DNA from: Alphaproteobacteria bacterium PA2
GTDB lineage: Bacteria; Pseudomonadota; Alphaproteobacteria; Caulobacterales; Caulobacteraceae
Length of the DNA stretch: 64,000 bases
NCBI GenBank assembly: GCA_002256425.1
Contig: NKIZ01000001.1
Location: forward strand, 3,197,001 to 3,261,000
Direction of reading: 5' to 3'
Shown one piece after another: positions 8,329 to 17,188 of this stretch; the first letter of the stretch is position 1, and each line of letters opens with the position of its first letter. The translations under genes were made by a program, and so were the position numbers. A model generated the notes under the pieces. It ran no database searches and was not told where the DNA came from. It saw only the letters and a program-made list of their open reading frames with translations.

Positions 8329-9857
8329 CAGAAGCGGTTGAAACCCTGCTCATCGGTGCGCACCAGAATGGTTCGGCCGAGAGGATCGCGGGACCGGGAC
8401 TCGGCCAGGGTAGCCAGATCCCCTTCTTCGGCCATGGCGGCGAAGCGTCGGTCATTGTCAGCCAGACGCCCGATCACCACCACCACGTCCCCGTCACGAT
8501 GGGGCAGGATGGTATAGGTTTCGACCCGCCCTGCGCCCGAGGCCGCTTCTACTTCAAGCCCAAGAACGGGGGCGTCGGCGACCTTGCCCCTGCGCAATTC
8601 CGGCTTTGTCCAGTCGGCAGGCTGCGTGGAATAGATGCCGGTGGAATACTTGGACAGCATACCGCCATTGGCGCCAACCAGCCCAAACAGACCTGGCCGC
8701 AGGCGAAGTATGCCAATGGCCTCAGCGATGGCGTGCATGGAATAGTCATTTCCGGCGCCGCCAAAATACGGGAGCCCGCCCGTAAGGGTCAGACCCCGGG
8801 GATCATCCGGTTCAAGGCCAAGGCCATCGAGCATGTTGAAGACCGCGATCGGAAAGCAGCTGTAGAAGTCGAAGATGGCGATCTCTGAAACCGATTTCCC
8901 GGCAAGGCTGAGGGCCAGCCTGGCTGAGGCGATGGACTGGGGGCTCGCCGAAAGGTCTGGCCGCTCCATTGGCGTGAGCTCATTGGCGTCGCCCTGTCCG
9001 TGGAGAAAGACCCAGCGATCTTCGGGTACGCCCATGGCCCGGGCGGCGCCGACAGAACTTATGAGCACCGCAGCAGCCTGATTGACCTGGTCCCGGGCGA
9101 CCAGCATGCGGGTGAAGGGATCGGCGACGATCCTGTTGCGCTCGGTCACTTCGACAAGTTCTGCGGCGCTTCTGGCGGTGGGCGCTGCGGAGAACGGATT
9201 CTGCGCCGCGACTTCGGAGAAGGGCGCAAAAAGCTCGCCCATGTCGCGGGCGTAAGCCTCCCGGGACTTGCCCACCCGACCCCGGCGCGCGTTCTCGAAG
9301 AGTGCATAGCAGGGAATGGCGCCCCGGATCCTGTGCTTGATCAGCGCCGCCGTGAACATGCCGTCCAGACCATAGCCGCGATCTTCCATGTCGCCTTCGA
9401 CCGTCTCGGACCAGTCTGGTGTTTCACCCTTGGCCTGCAGGTGCAGCACAGTCGACATGGCTTCAGATCCGACCAGCAGGACGGTTTCAGCCTGGCCCTC
9501 AGCGATAGCGGCGCAGAATTCCCCAACCAGTCTCTGCGGGCCCTGCCCCCCCGTGATCTCGAGTATTGCGCGGCGGGGATTGGCGCCAATGCGCCGGGCC
9601 ACGGATCGGGGGAAGTTATTGGAGGCGCCAAAGGGCGGCTTGGCGCCCGGCGTTGAAATCTCGAACTGCCGGATAGCGGCCAGGGTATCGATCGAGGCCG
9701 CAAGCGCGCCGCCAGCCCTGGCGTCGGCAATGGCGGCCAGGGCTGCTTCTCCAGCAAGGTCCGCAGGAGAGAGGGCCCTGTAGTTCGGATCCGAAGGGCG
9801 CTCCGCAGCCTGGCCAACACCGATTATGATGGGGGTACGGTCATTCATGGTGGTCAT
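8316..9857 (-). CDS. Thiolase-like / acetyl-CoA acetyltransferase family protein
   Basis: A thiolase-superfamily protein of about 513 aa, similar to SCP2-type acetyl-CoA acetyltransferases. Visible segments: the N-terminal strand TPIIIGVGQAAERP, AEGQAETVLLVGSEAM (the region that normally holds the nucleophilic Cys, not obviously conserved here), the His-containing GLTLTGGLPYFGGAGNDYSMHAIAEAI, and GANGGMLSKYSTGIYST near the C terminus. It is longer than biosynthetic thiolases (about 390 aa) and has an extra C-terminal domain. It may act in acyl-CoA or lipid/sterol-type degradation. In-frame ATGs at 9878 and 9848 are alternative starts. Confidence 0.8.
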   Translation of the reverse strand: MTTMNDRTPIIIGVGQAAERPSDPNYRALSPADLAGEAALAAIADARAGGALAASIDTLAAIRQFEISTPGAKPPFGASNNFPRSVARRIGANPRRAILEITGGQGPQRLVGEFCAAIAEGQAETVLLVGSEAMSTVLHLQAKGETPDWSETVEGDMEDRGYGLDGMFTAALIKHRIRGAIPCYALFENARRGRVGKSREAYARDMGELFAPFSEVAAQNPFSAAPTARSAAELVEVTERNRIVADPFTRMLVARDQVNQAAAVLISSVGAARAMGVPEDRWVFLHGQGDANELTPMERPDLSASPQSIASARLALSLAGKSVSEIAIFDFYSCFPIAVFNMLDGLGLEPDDPRGLTLTGGLPYFGGAGNDYSMHAIAEAIGILRLRPGLFGLVGANGGMLSKYSTGIYSTQPADWTKPELRRGKVADAPVLGLEVEAASGAGRVETYTILPHRDGDVVVVIGRLADNDRRFAAMAEEGDLATLAESRSRDPLGRTILVRTDEQGFNRFCYAD

Positions 9858-10418
9858 TTTTGCTGTCCGGCTGTCCATTCCTGGTTTGACCCAAGTCTAG
9901 CCCAGCCCGCCCTGCAGGGAGCAATCCCCTGAACAGGATTGGCGACGATTTTCCCGCGTGGACCAGGATTGCTCAGTCCTCCAGGGCGACGACCGCAATG
10001 GGTCCGGGAACCGTCAGGGTCTGTCTGCGCCTGACTGTTCATCACCACCGGCAATTTTCGCGCCAGACCCATCGCAACTTGGGCGCGACAAAACGACACA
10101 GCGTGGGATGGTGAACCCCTGACCGATTACCGCCAGGAGCGGGTGAGCGCGAGATAGCTGTCGGTGCAAGCTCCCGGCCATGCAGCGCTTTCCGGCGGAG
10201 GGCCTCCACATGATTCGACCACAAGCCTGTCCTGCGTTTGGGTCCGACCACTCAATCCAGCGGCGAAGCGCGCATTGCATGCCGCACTGAATCTGATTTG
10301 TAGGGGTGCATTTTGAAGTTCCACCAAGTGGCGCGTGAGGTCGCCACGGCAGCAAACTAACGGGCTAATTCGGCCAAAACTGACGGAGAATACACCTCTG
10401 CCTCCCTCGTCATGACAA

Positions 10419-10442
10419 TACACCTAATGAGGGTGTGTTTTT
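10419..10442 (+). terminator. Terminator-like hairpin in the non-coding stretch
   Basis: The stem ACACC/GGTGT is extended at both ends by T-G wobble pairs, has a 5-nt loop, and is followed by TTTTT. The orientation would end a plus-strand transcript, but no plus-strand gene lies directly upstream. It is either the end of an undetected RNA or fortuitous. Confidence 0.4.
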
Positions 10443-10603
10443 GTCCTGAACAAACTTCTGTTGCGATCTTTCCATCGAGACCATTCATCGCCCGTTCAGA
10501 TTCAACTGGAGTGACATTTCGCACACCCAGCTTTGAGACATCGTGGAATAGAGCAGTGCCGGATTTTGCCCTGTGAGCCGCAGACTTCTTCCAGTTCCTG
10601 TGT

Positions 10604-10616
10604 ACTCATATTGAGT
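10604..10616. promoter_or_regulatory. Candidate operator dyad upstream of XRE regulator
   Basis: A perfect inverted repeat ACTCA-TAT-TGAGT is immediately followed by the palindrome AGTGCACT (10614-10621). An AGTGCAC word recurs at 10706-10712. Paired sites of this kind before an XRE gene suggest autoregulation, but this rests on pattern only. Confidence 0.35.
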
Positions 10617-10777
10617 GCACTGTAGCTAGAGTGTCCTTTCACAGCCCGAAATCACAAATGACCTGTTCTTTTGAAACTCTTTTCAAGTCTGGGCGTTTCG
10701 ACTTAAGTGCACATCATTGGAGAGTTTCGGCGGCCGCGCCGGACTTGCGTGGGTACCGCAGAAGGAGAAACCCCCAG

Positions 10778-11182
10778 GTGACGTCGCCCTCGAACAAGAC
10801 GCCGGACCCGATGGACGTTGCGCTCGGCGCAGCCGTACGCATTCGTCGCCGAACCATCGGACTATCTCAGGAAGCTCTCGCCAATCAGTGCGGGGTCAGT
10901 TTTCAGCAGATCCAGAAATACGAAAACGGCGCCAACCGCATCTCGTTCTCACGCCTTGTACAGATCGCCAAGGCGCTGCGCTGTCGCGTGGTGGACCTTA
11001 TGGACGTCCTTGATGCGCCCGGGGCCGAAGCCCAGGGCGAGGTCGATGTTCTGAGCCGCATGCGCACCCCTGGCGCCCTGGAACTGCTCGCGGCCTTTGA
11101 ACAACTGCCGCAGGACTCGCGCTCGTCCCTGATCGGGTTCATGCGCAGCCTGACGCCCATGGACCACAACCCCGAGCCCTGA
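10778..11182 (+). CDS. XRE-family transcriptional regulator
   Basis: A 134-aa protein with a Cro/CI-type helix-turn-helix at about residues 15-70: GAAVRIRRRTIGLSQEALANQCGVSF, then QQIQKYENGANRISFSRL. The C-terminal tail (RMRTPGALELLAAFEQLP) resembles the short helical extension of alphaproteobacterial XRE regulators that keep a single HTH. The GTG at 10778 is preferred over the upstream ATG at 10631 because AAGGAG lies 11 nt before it and the extra 49 residues look non-coding. It stands alone between the non-coding stretch and the convergent tlpA gene; no toxin gene is adjacent. Confidence 0.85.
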   Translation: MTSPSNKTPDPMDVALGAAVRIRRRTIGLSQEALANQCGVSFQQIQKYENGANRISFSRLVQIAKALRCRVVDLMDVLDAPGAEAQGEVDVLSRMRTPGALELLAAFEQLPQDSRSSLIGFMRSLTPMDHNPEP

Positions 11183-11194
11183 ACGGCTCCTCGA

Positions 11195-11812
11195 CTATTC
11201 GGCCAGGAGCTTGTCGATGACAGCCCTGGCGTCCGGGCTGGACCATTCGGCCGGCCCCATGATCCTGCCCCTCTCAACGCCATCCTTGCCGTAGATGACT
11301 GTCGTCGGCATGGCCGAACTCGGCGGAATCAGGGCGTAGGGAAGCTTCATTTTCGGGTCATGATAGAAGGCAAGGTTCGCGAACCTGCCGATAAAGGCCT
11401 CCGCCTTGTCCTTCTGCCGGTCCCCGTCCAGTGACACCGCCACCACAGCGACAGGCTTGTCCTTGTAGGCGCCGGCAAGCTCGTCGAGGGTCGGCATCTC
11501 AAGAACGCAGGGCGCGCACCAAGTGGCCCAGATATTCACGACCGTAACCTTGCCCTGGAAGTCCGCGATCCGGGTGGGCTTGCCGTCCTTGTCCAGGAAG
11601 CTCGTGGCGGGCGGCGCCCCGGCTGAAACGGGCAGGACCAGCTTGGACATCTCGCCCTTGGCGAGGCTCTTGATCCCCATTTCCTGTCGGGGGTTTATGA
11701 CGGCCTGCCCTATGATGTAGAGAATGGCCGCGACGCCGATCCCGGCGACGCCCCGGAGGGCCCACTTCAAAGGGCTGGCCTTGGGTTTTTCCGCCTCGTG
11801 ATCCTGGCTCAT
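11195..11812 (-). CDS. tlpA: TlpA-family membrane-anchored thiol:disulfide oxidoreductase
   Basis: A 205-aa thioredoxin-fold protein. One N-terminal membrane anchor spans about residues 18-38. The redox motif is WCAPC (Cys99/Cys102) in [19 protein letters not shown], and the cis-Pro loop is SAMPTT. It probably faces the periplasm and reduces or isomerises disulfides, for example in cytochrome c or cytochrome oxidase maturation as for TlpA/ResA/CcmG relatives. The ATG at 11812 abuts the argH ATG on the opposite strand (CATATG). Its GAGGAG ribosome-binding site lies inside argH codons. The longer open frame to 12166 is antisense to argH and was rejected. Confidence 0.9.
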   Translation of the reverse strand: MSQDHEAEKPKASPLKWALRGVAGIGVAAILYIIGQAVINPRQEMGIKSLAKGEMSKLVLPVSAGAPPATSFLDKDGKPTRIADFQGKVTVVNIWATWCAPCVLEMPTLDELAGAYKDKPVAVVAVSLDGDRQKDKAEAFIGRFANLAFYHDPKMKLPYALIPPSSAMPTTVIYGKDGVERGRIMGPAEWSSPDARAVIDKLLAE

Positions 11813-13231
11813 ATGACGAACGACTCCTCGCATGACTCGAACGGCCAACCTGACGGGCAGGCCATGTGGGGTGGACGCTTTAGCGCAAAACCCGCTGAAT
11901 TGATGCAGGCGATCAACGTCTCCATCGGATTTGACCGGCGGCTGGCAAGCCAGGATCTGGCAGGGTCGCGCGCCCACGCGGCCATGTTGCGCCAGCAGGG
12001 CGTGATCTCCAAGGCAGATGAAGCTGAAATCCAGCGGGGCCTGACCGCCATCGAGGCCGAAATGGCCGCCGGGACCTTTCCATTCCGCGAGGAATTCGAA
12101 GACATTCACATGAATGTCGAGGCGCGCCTGCGCGAGCTGATCGGGCCGACGGCCGGACGTCTGCACACGGCGCGGAGCCGCAATGATCAGGTCGCCCTGG
12201 ATTTCCGCCTCTGGGTGCGCGAGGCCTGTGACCGCACCATCAGCCAGCTCAAGGCCCTGCAGTCAGCCCTGATCCGCAAGGCCGAGGCCCACGCTGATAC
12301 CCTGATGCCGGGGTTCACCCACCTGCAACCGGCCCAGCCGGTGACCTTCGGCCATCACCTGCTGGCCTATGTGGAAATGTTCGGTCGGGACGCCGGACGG
12401 TTCTCGGACGCCCGCCGCCGGATGAACGAGAGCCCCCTGGGCGCCGCCGCCCTGGCGGGATCGCCCTTCCCGATCGACCGGGACCAGACCGCCCAGGCCC
12501 TGGGCTTTGACCGTCCGACCGCCAATTCCCTCGACAGCGTTTCAGACCGCGACTTTGCGCTCGAAGCCCTCGGCGCCGCTACCCTGTGCGGTGTTCACCT
12601 GTCGCGTCTGGCCGAAGAAATTGTCATCTGGACCACCCCGCAATTCGGCTTCATCCGCCTATCCGACGCCTTCACCACCGGCTCTTCGATCATGCCGCAG
12701 AAGAAGAACCCGGACGCGGCCGAGCTGATCCGGGCCAAGGTTGGCCGGCTGCTCGGGTCCTTCACCCAGCTGACCGTTGTGATGAAGGGCCTGCCCCTGG
12801 CCTATTCCAAGGACATGCAGGAGGACAAGGTCCCGACCTTCGAGGCCTTTGACGCCCTGGAGTTGTCCCTCCTGGCCATGGCGGGCATGATTGATGATCT
12901 GGAACCGGTTCCTTCGCGGATGGCCCATGCGGCTGGCGCCGGGTTCTCGACGGCGACGGATCTGGCTGACTGGCTGGTCCGCACCCTCGACATGCCCTTC
13001 CGCGACGCGCACCACGTCACGGGTCAGGCCGTGAAGCGGGCTGAAGCCCTTGGGTGCGACCTGTCGGAACTGCCGCTGGCGGACCTCCAGGCCCTGTCGC
13101 AGGGCATTACCGCCGATGTCTATGAGGTGCTGACCCCCCGCGCCTCGGCCGCCAGCCGCAGGTCCTATGGTGGCACATCCCCGGATCAGGTCCGCGCCCA
13201 GGCTGCGCGTTGGAAGGACAAACTGAAATGA
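11813..13231 (+). CDS. argH: Argininosuccinate lyase
   Basis: A 472-aa member of the fumarase/aspartase superfamily that splits argininosuccinate into arginine and fumarate, the last step of arginine synthesis. Seen: [14 protein letters not shown], the substrate loop [12 protein letters not shown] (119-130), THLQPAQP (169-176) with the catalytic His region, and the signature [11 protein letters not shown] (291-301) carrying the catalytic Ser. No clear ribosome-binding site precedes ATG 11813; the in-frame ATG at 11864 would give a length nearer E. coli ArgH. The end overlaps the lipoprotein gene (ATGA), starting an argH-lptM-lysA operon. Confidence 0.96.
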   Translation: MTNDSSHDSNGQPDGQAMWGGRFSAKPAELMQAINVSIGFDRRLASQDLAGSRAHAAMLRQQGVISKADEAEIQRGLTAIEAEMAAGTFPFREEFEDIHMNVEARLRELIGPTAGRLHTARSRNDQVALDFRLWVREACDRTISQLKALQSALIRKAEAHADTLMPGFTHLQPAQPVTFGHHLLAYVEMFGRDAGRFSDARRRMNESPLGAAALAGSPFPIDRDQTAQALGFDRPTANSLDSVSDRDFALEALGAATLCGVHLSRLAEEIVIWTTPQFGFIRLSDAFTTGSSIMPQKKNPDAAELIRAKVGRLLGSFTQLTVVMKGLPLAYSKDMQEDKVPTFEAFDALELSLLAMAGMIDDLEPVPSRMAHAAGAGFSTATDLADWLVRTLDMPFRDAHHVTGQAVKRAEALGCDLSELPLADLQALSQGITADVYEVLTPRASAASRRSYGGTSPDQVRAQAARWKDKLK

Positions 13232-13452
13232 TGCGTCAGGTCATTACCCTTATCTGCATGGGGGCAGCTCTCTGCGTAGCCGGATGCGGCAAGCTGGGCG
13301 CCCTGGAGCGGCCCGGCCCGGCTACAGGCGTCGATGTCGGAGCCGATCCCATGAAGGCCTCGCGCACGATTGATCCGCGCAACCGCAATGCCGACCCCTC
13401 GCCATCGGTCTCTGCAGCCGAACCTGGTCCCGCGACGCCCGGTCCGCAATGA
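13228..13452 (+). CDS. lptM: Small LptM (YifL)-like lipoprotein
   Basis: A 74-aa protein with a signal peptide and the lipobox VAGC followed by GKLGALERP, then a Pro/Ala-rich disordered tail. A short lipoprotein with GCGxxG after the lipobox is typical of LptM/YifL, which in E. coli helps the LptD-LptE LPS translocon mature. Its position between argH and lysA, with ATGA overlaps on both sides, is common in proteobacteria. The family call rests on the lipobox context and synteny because the rest of the sequence carries little information. Confidence 0.75.
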   Translation: MMRQVITLICMGAALCVAGCGKLGALERPGPATGVDVGADPMKASRTIDPRNRNADPSPSVSAAEPGPATPGPQ

Positions 13453-14732
13453 ACCACTTCGAGCCGATCGACGGCGAGCTTGCCTGTGAAGGCGTGCCCC
13501 TGCGCGAGATTGCCCAATCCGTGGGTACTCCGGTCTATGTCTATTCCAGCGCCACCCTCGAGCGGCACTATGGGGTCCTGCGCGACGCCCTGGCCGCCGA
13601 AGGTCTGAAGGGGGAGAATGGCGGCGAGGCGCTGATCGCCTTTGCCGTGAAGGCCAATTCAAACCTGGCCGTACTCAAGACCCTGGCCCGCCAGGGCGCC
13701 GGCGCCGATACGGTTTCCGAAGGCGAGATCCGCCGGGCCCTGGCCGCCGGAATTCCAGCCCACCGGATAGTCTTTTCCGGCGTAGGCAAGACAGCCGGGG
13801 AGCTGGCCTTCGCCCTCAAGGCCGGAGTCTCGGAGATCAATGTCGAGTCCGAGCCGGAAATGCACCTGGCCTCTCAGGTCGCCCAGAGCCTGGGAACCCG
13901 GGCGGTCATCGCCATCCGCGTCAATCCTGACGTCTCGGCGGGCGGCCACGCCAAGATCGCTACGGGCAAGGCGGACAACAAGTTCGGGGTTTCGTTTTCG
14001 GAGGCCGAACGCCTCTATGCCCAGGCCTCCAACAATGCCGGTCTGAAGCCCGTGGGCGTGACCTGTCACATCGGCAGCCAGATTACCGACCTGGCTCCCA
14101 TGTCAGCAGCGTTTTCAAAGATGAAGGGCCTTGTCCAGCGCCTGCGCGGCGAGGGACTTAACGTCGAACGGCTGGATCTCGGCGGGGGACTGGGCGTGCC
14201 ATACTTCCATCAGCCGACCCCGCCTTCCCCTGCTGACTATGCCAGGATGATCGCCCAGACCATGGGCGGACTGGATGTCGCCTATTCCTTTGAACCGGGC
14301 CGGATGATCGCGGCCAACGCCGGTGTCCTGGTGGCCCAGGTGCTGCATGTTCATGAGCGCCCCGAAGGCCGGAAGTTCGCTGTGCTGGACGCCGCCATGA
14401 ACGATCTGATCCGTCCGGCCATGTACGACGCCTATCACGACATCAAGCCACTGGCCGTCCGCCCCGGCCCGGCCGAAGTCTATGACGTTGTAGGGCCGAT
14501 CTGCGAGACCGGGGACACCTTCACCCGGGAGCGGGCCCTCCCACCCCTTATGGCAGGGGATCTGATCGCCTTCATGAGCGCCGGCGCCTATGGCGCGGTC
14601 ATGTCCAGTGAGTACAACAGCCGCCTGCTGGTTCCCGAAGTCCTGGTCCAGGGGGACCGGTACGCCGTCGTGCGGCCCCGGCCGACCTATGAGGACATGC
14701 TCGGCAAGGATGCTGTGCCGGACTGGCTCTGA
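13449..14732 (+). CDS. lysA: Diaminopimelate decarboxylase
   Basis: A 427-aa fold-type III PLP enzyme that makes L-lysine from meso-diaminopimelate. The PLP lysine is Lys68 in FAVKANSN. Other landmarks: HIGSQITD, the glycine loop LDLGGGLGV, SFEPGRMI (phosphate binding) and GPICETGDTF with the active-site Cys of the partner subunit. The length is normal for the family. The start overlaps the lipoprotein stop by 4 bp. It converges with the phosphoribosyltransferase gene, with a 4-bp gap and no visible terminator. Confidence 0.96.
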   Translation: MNHFEPIDGELACEGVPLREIAQSVGTPVYVYSSATLERHYGVLRDALAAEGLKGENGGEALIAFAVKANSNLAVLKTLARQGAGADTVSEGEIRRALAAGIPAHRIVFSGVGKTAGELAFALKAGVSEINVESEPEMHLASQVAQSLGTRAVIAIRVNPDVSAGGHAKIATGKADNKFGVSFSEAERLYAQASNNAGLKPVGVTCHIGSQITDLAPMSAAFSKMKGLVQRLRGEGLNVERLDLGGGLGVPYFHQPTPPSPADYARMIAQTMGGLDVAYSFEPGRMIAANAGVLVAQVLHVHERPEGRKFAVLDAAMNDLIRPAMYDAYHDIKPLAVRPGPAEVYDVVGPICETGDTFTRERALPPLMAGDLIAFMSAGAYGAVMSSEYNSRLLVPEVLVQGDRYAVVRPRPTYEDMLGKDAVPDWL

Positions 14733-14736
14733 AGAC

Positions 14737-15267
14737 CTAGTCCAGGGCGCCCACATAGGGCAGGCCGCGCTGGGCGCCGGCGGCGTCCATCCCGTAGCCC
14801 ACCAGAAAACGCGCGGGCGCAGCCCAGGCGCTGAAATCGGGTTCGATGGCCCTCTTCGTCGGCCAGGGCTTGGATGCGAAGACGGCGGTCAGCACCTCGC
14901 TGGCGCCCGCGTCGCGGACCAGACGATGAGCCTCTGACAGGGACAGGCCCGTATCAACCACATCGTCAATGATAAGGGCGCGCCGGCCCGAAAGCGGTCG
15001 TTGAAGGTCAGCCCGGACTTCACACCGGCCAAGGCTCGCCCGCTCGTCGCCATAGGAGGCGAGCCAGAGGGCGTCGAAGCGCACATTGCGGCCAATCCGC
15101 GCCAGGGCGCGGGTCAGGTCCGCCGCAAACCAGATGCCGCCGGTCAGCAGGCAGACGGCGACGGTCTCATCGTCAATCCGGGGTGCGATCCGGGCGGCGA
15201 GCTCGGCGACCTTCTCAGCCACCTCCTGCTCGGTCAGCAGGACCGTCGGCGTACGGGCGTCAGCCAT
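14737..15267 (-). CDS. hpt: Hypoxanthine/guanine phosphoribosyltransferase-like protein
   Basis: A 176-aa type I phosphoribosyltransferase for purine salvage. The PRPP-binding motif is ALIIDDVVDTGLSL, the substrate hood has the PWPTKRAI lysine region, and the flexible loop is around WLASYGDERAS. The C-terminal FLVGYGMDAAGAQRGLPYVG is the usual Hpt closing segment. The start overlaps the end of the zinc-ribbon gene by 8 bp, so the two form an operon. Xanthine/guanine specificity cannot be excluded. Confidence 0.88.
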   Translation of the reverse strand: MADARTPTVLLTEQEVAEKVAELAARIAPRIDDETVAVCLLTGGIWFAADLTRALARIGRNVRFDALWLASYGDERASLGRCEVRADLQRPLSGRRALIIDDVVDTGLSLSEAHRLVRDAGASEVLTAVFASKPWPTKRAIEPDFSAWAAPARFLVGYGMDAAGAQRGLPYVGALD

Positions 15268-16237
15268 GGGGGTTCAGGGCGTAAGGTGAGGATTCGGGAA
15301 GGGGCTTTACCTCGACCGGCGCAGGGCCGGACTGGCCGGCCGGTGCATGACCAGCGGGGGCGTGAACTTCCGCACCATGAGCTTCCGGGGCATGAGCCTC
15401 AGAACCGTGCGCCTCGGCGCCATGCGCTGGGGCTTCGGCGTGGCTACGCAAGGCAGGCGCTGCTGCGGCCTTTTCCCTGGCGGTCCGATGGGCGGGTTTG
15501 TGCGCCGCCTCAGGCGCGAAGGCGACCTCCAGCTGACTGGCTGTCAGGGGAGGATCCAGAATGGCGATGGTGAAATGCCGGGTCTCGCCCGCAGGAACAA
15601 TGGCGTCGCCGGGCTGGGCGATCTTGGTGGCGACCGACTTGCCGGCTTTGTTGAGCAGGCTGACCCGCAGTGGCGGCGCCTCGATCGCCTTGTCCTTGAC
15701 GTTGCGCAGCACACCGGAAACGGAAAGGGCGGCGTGTCCGTCCTGGAGCGACGGCTTGGCCTGAACGCCCTCGATGGTCAGGCCCAGACTGTTGACCGGC
15801 AGGCCAACCCACGCATAGGCCGCTGCGCTCTTTGGCCAGAGATTGACCACATTGATCCGGAACACGGCGGCCATGGCCAGGATGACGACAAGCGCCGCCG
15901 CCATGCCGGCCCAGATTATTCCGGTGGCCGCCGCCTGACGGACCTTGCGCTCATCAGCCTTCTTAGCCCGATAGACCTTTGGAATCTCGGGACCTTCGGC
16001 TTCTGAAAGGTCCGTGGTTTCCGGGGCTGGCGGCTCGACCGCGATGATATCGTCAACCGGCGGCGCCGGAGTCGCCACCGACGCCGCAAAGACGTCGTCA
16101 CCATCCACCGCAAGGGACACAGCCTGGGCTGACCAGCGATGCCCACAGCTGGCGCACTTCACCGTGCGCCCCTCTGGCGGAATCTTCGACGCGTCGACCG
16201 TGTAACTGGTGGCGCATTTGGGACAGGTCAGGATCAT
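15260..16237 (-). CDS. MJ0042-type zinc-ribbon membrane protein with DUF3426
   Basis: A 325-aa protein. It begins with a four-cysteine ribbon (Cys5, Cys8, Cys28, Cys31: CPKCATSY, then KCASCGHRW), followed by an acidic/Pro linker, one membrane span (about 104-124, IIWAGMAAALVVILAMAAVF) and a DUF3426 beta-domain (GLTIEGVQAKP to FTIAILDPPLT). The C-terminal 60 residues are a His/Ala/Glu repeat (AEAHGSEAHAPEAHGAE) that could bind metal. The function is unknown. It is divergent from ftsE, with a 237-bp gap, and heads the hpt operon. Confidence 0.85.
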   Translation of the reverse strand: MILTCPKCATSYTVDASKIPPEGRTVKCASCGHRWSAQAVSLAVDGDDVFAASVATPAPPVDDIIAVEPPAPETTDLSEAEGPEIPKVYRAKKADERKVRQAAATGIIWAGMAAALVVILAMAAVFRINVVNLWPKSAAAYAWVGLPVNSLGLTIEGVQAKPSLQDGHAALSVSGVLRNVKDKAIEAPPLRVSLLNKAGKSVATKIAQPGDAIVPAGETRHFTIAILDPPLTASQLEVAFAPEAAHKPAHRTAREKAAAAPALRSHAEAPAHGAEAHGSEAHAPEAHGAEVHAPAGHAPAGQSGPAPVEVKPLPESSPYALNPHG

Positions 16238-16474
16238 GGAGTGACCAGTGTAGGGGTGTTCGCAAAAAAGATGCGACCCCAGATTCGCAGATTTCCCATA
16301 GATTTGCCTAGGTTGCGCAGGAAATTCCCGGGCTGTGTCGGCAATCCGTGTTCAGGTGCGCGCAACAGGCTCCCCGGACTCCGGGGGCGGAGGCCTGCGA
16401 GAGAATCGCAAGCCCGCTCTGCATTTGTGCTATGGACGCAATCTTCCCGTGTCTGAGGAGCAGGACCGTTACAA

Positions 16475-17188
16475 TTGGCCAGGGTGATCGACAACTTGTT
16501 CGCCGCGGAAGAGGTCCTGCGGTTCGACAATGTCTCGCTGGCCTATGGTCGGAATGACGAGACCTTGAGCGACATCAGCTTCGCGCTGAAGCCGGGGTCC
16601 TTTCACTTCATCACCGGGGCGTCCGGAGCGGGCAAGAGCTCGCTCATGAAGCTCATCTACATGGCCGCCCAGCCGACTTCAGGCCGGATCGAGCTCTTCG
16701 GGCATGAGATTTCCAGGGTTTCGGCCCGGGACCTTCCCCTGTTGCGGCGGCGGGTTGGCGTTGTCTTTCAGGATTTCCGGCTGCTGGACCATCTCTCAGC
16801 TTTTGACAATGCAGCCCTGCCCCTGCGTATCACCGGCAGAAAGCCGGAGTCCTACCGCAATGACGTGGCCGAACTGCTGACCTGGGTAGGCCTGAGTGAC
16901 CGCATGAATGTCATGCCGCCCACCCTGGCCGGAGGCGAAAAGCAGAGGCTCGCCATCGCCCGCGCTGTGGTCGCCCGGCCGGAAATCCTGCTTGCCGACG
17001 AGCCGACGGGCAATCTCGACACCGAGATGAGCCAGCGAATCCTGAAACTGTTCTCGGAACTGAACCGGCTGGGGACCACCGTGCTGATCGCCACTCACGA
17101 CCAGGCCATGGTGGAGCGCTCAGGCATGCCGGTGCTTCATCTGCAAGACGGACGTCTGACACGGCTCGCGTCGGGATCAGGCCGATGA
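16475..17188 (+). CDS. ftsE: Cell division ATP-binding protein FtsE
   Basis: A 237-aa ABC ATPase that, with FtsX, couples the divisome to periplasmic peptidoglycan hydrolase activation. Walker A is GASGAGKSS (48-56), the Q-loop VVFQDFRLLDHLS, the signature LAGGEKQRLAIARA, Walker B ILLADEPTGNLD and the H-loop IATHD. The start is TTG with GAGGAG about 14 nt upstream; the in-frame GTG at 16484 is possible. The stop overlaps ftsX (ATGA). A CCCCGG-ACT-CCGGGG palindrome at 16372-16386 lies in the upstream gap. Confidence 0.95.
   Translation: MARVIDNLFAAEEVLRFDNVSLAYGRNDETLSDISFALKPGSFHFITGASGAGKSSLMKLIYMAAQPTSGRIELFGHEISRVSARDLPLLRRRVGVVFQDFRLLDHLSAFDNAALPLRITGRKPESYRNDVAELLTWVGLSDRMNVMPPTLAGGEKQRLAIARAVVARPEILLADEPTGNLDTEMSQRILKLFSELNRLGTTVLIATHDQAMVERSGMPVLHLQDGRLTRLASGSGR

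Larger units (their letters stand above)
9858..10777. other. Long stretch without a convincing gene (about 920 bp)
   Basis: No open frame here has a recognisable domain, a good ribosome-binding site or coding-like third-position bias. The first half is GC-rich; from about 10380 to 10720 it is clearly AT-richer. It holds a terminator-like hairpin at 10419-10442, a perfect ACTCA-TAT-TGAGT dyad at 10604-10616, and two AGTGCAC words (10614 and 10706) before the XRE gene. No tRNA, tmRNA or RNase P motifs were seen. It may contain the XRE regulator's promoter and possibly an unknown RNA ending at the hairpin. Confidence 0.55.

Noticed and set aside
10014-10423. Short minus-strand open frames in the non-coding stretch
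   Set aside because: No ribosome-binding site, odd composition (many Cys, Arg and Trp) and no family; the region is reported as non-coding instead.
11813-12166. Upstream extension of the tlpA open frame (to 12166, minus strand)
   Set aside because: It lies wholly antisense to well-conserved argH sequence, and the TlpA domain starts cleanly at 11812 with a ribosome-binding site.
16372-16386. CCCCGG-ACT-CCGGGG hairpin upstream of ftsE considered as a terminator
   Set aside because: No T-run follows on either strand, and both flanking genes are divergent, so nothing ends there.
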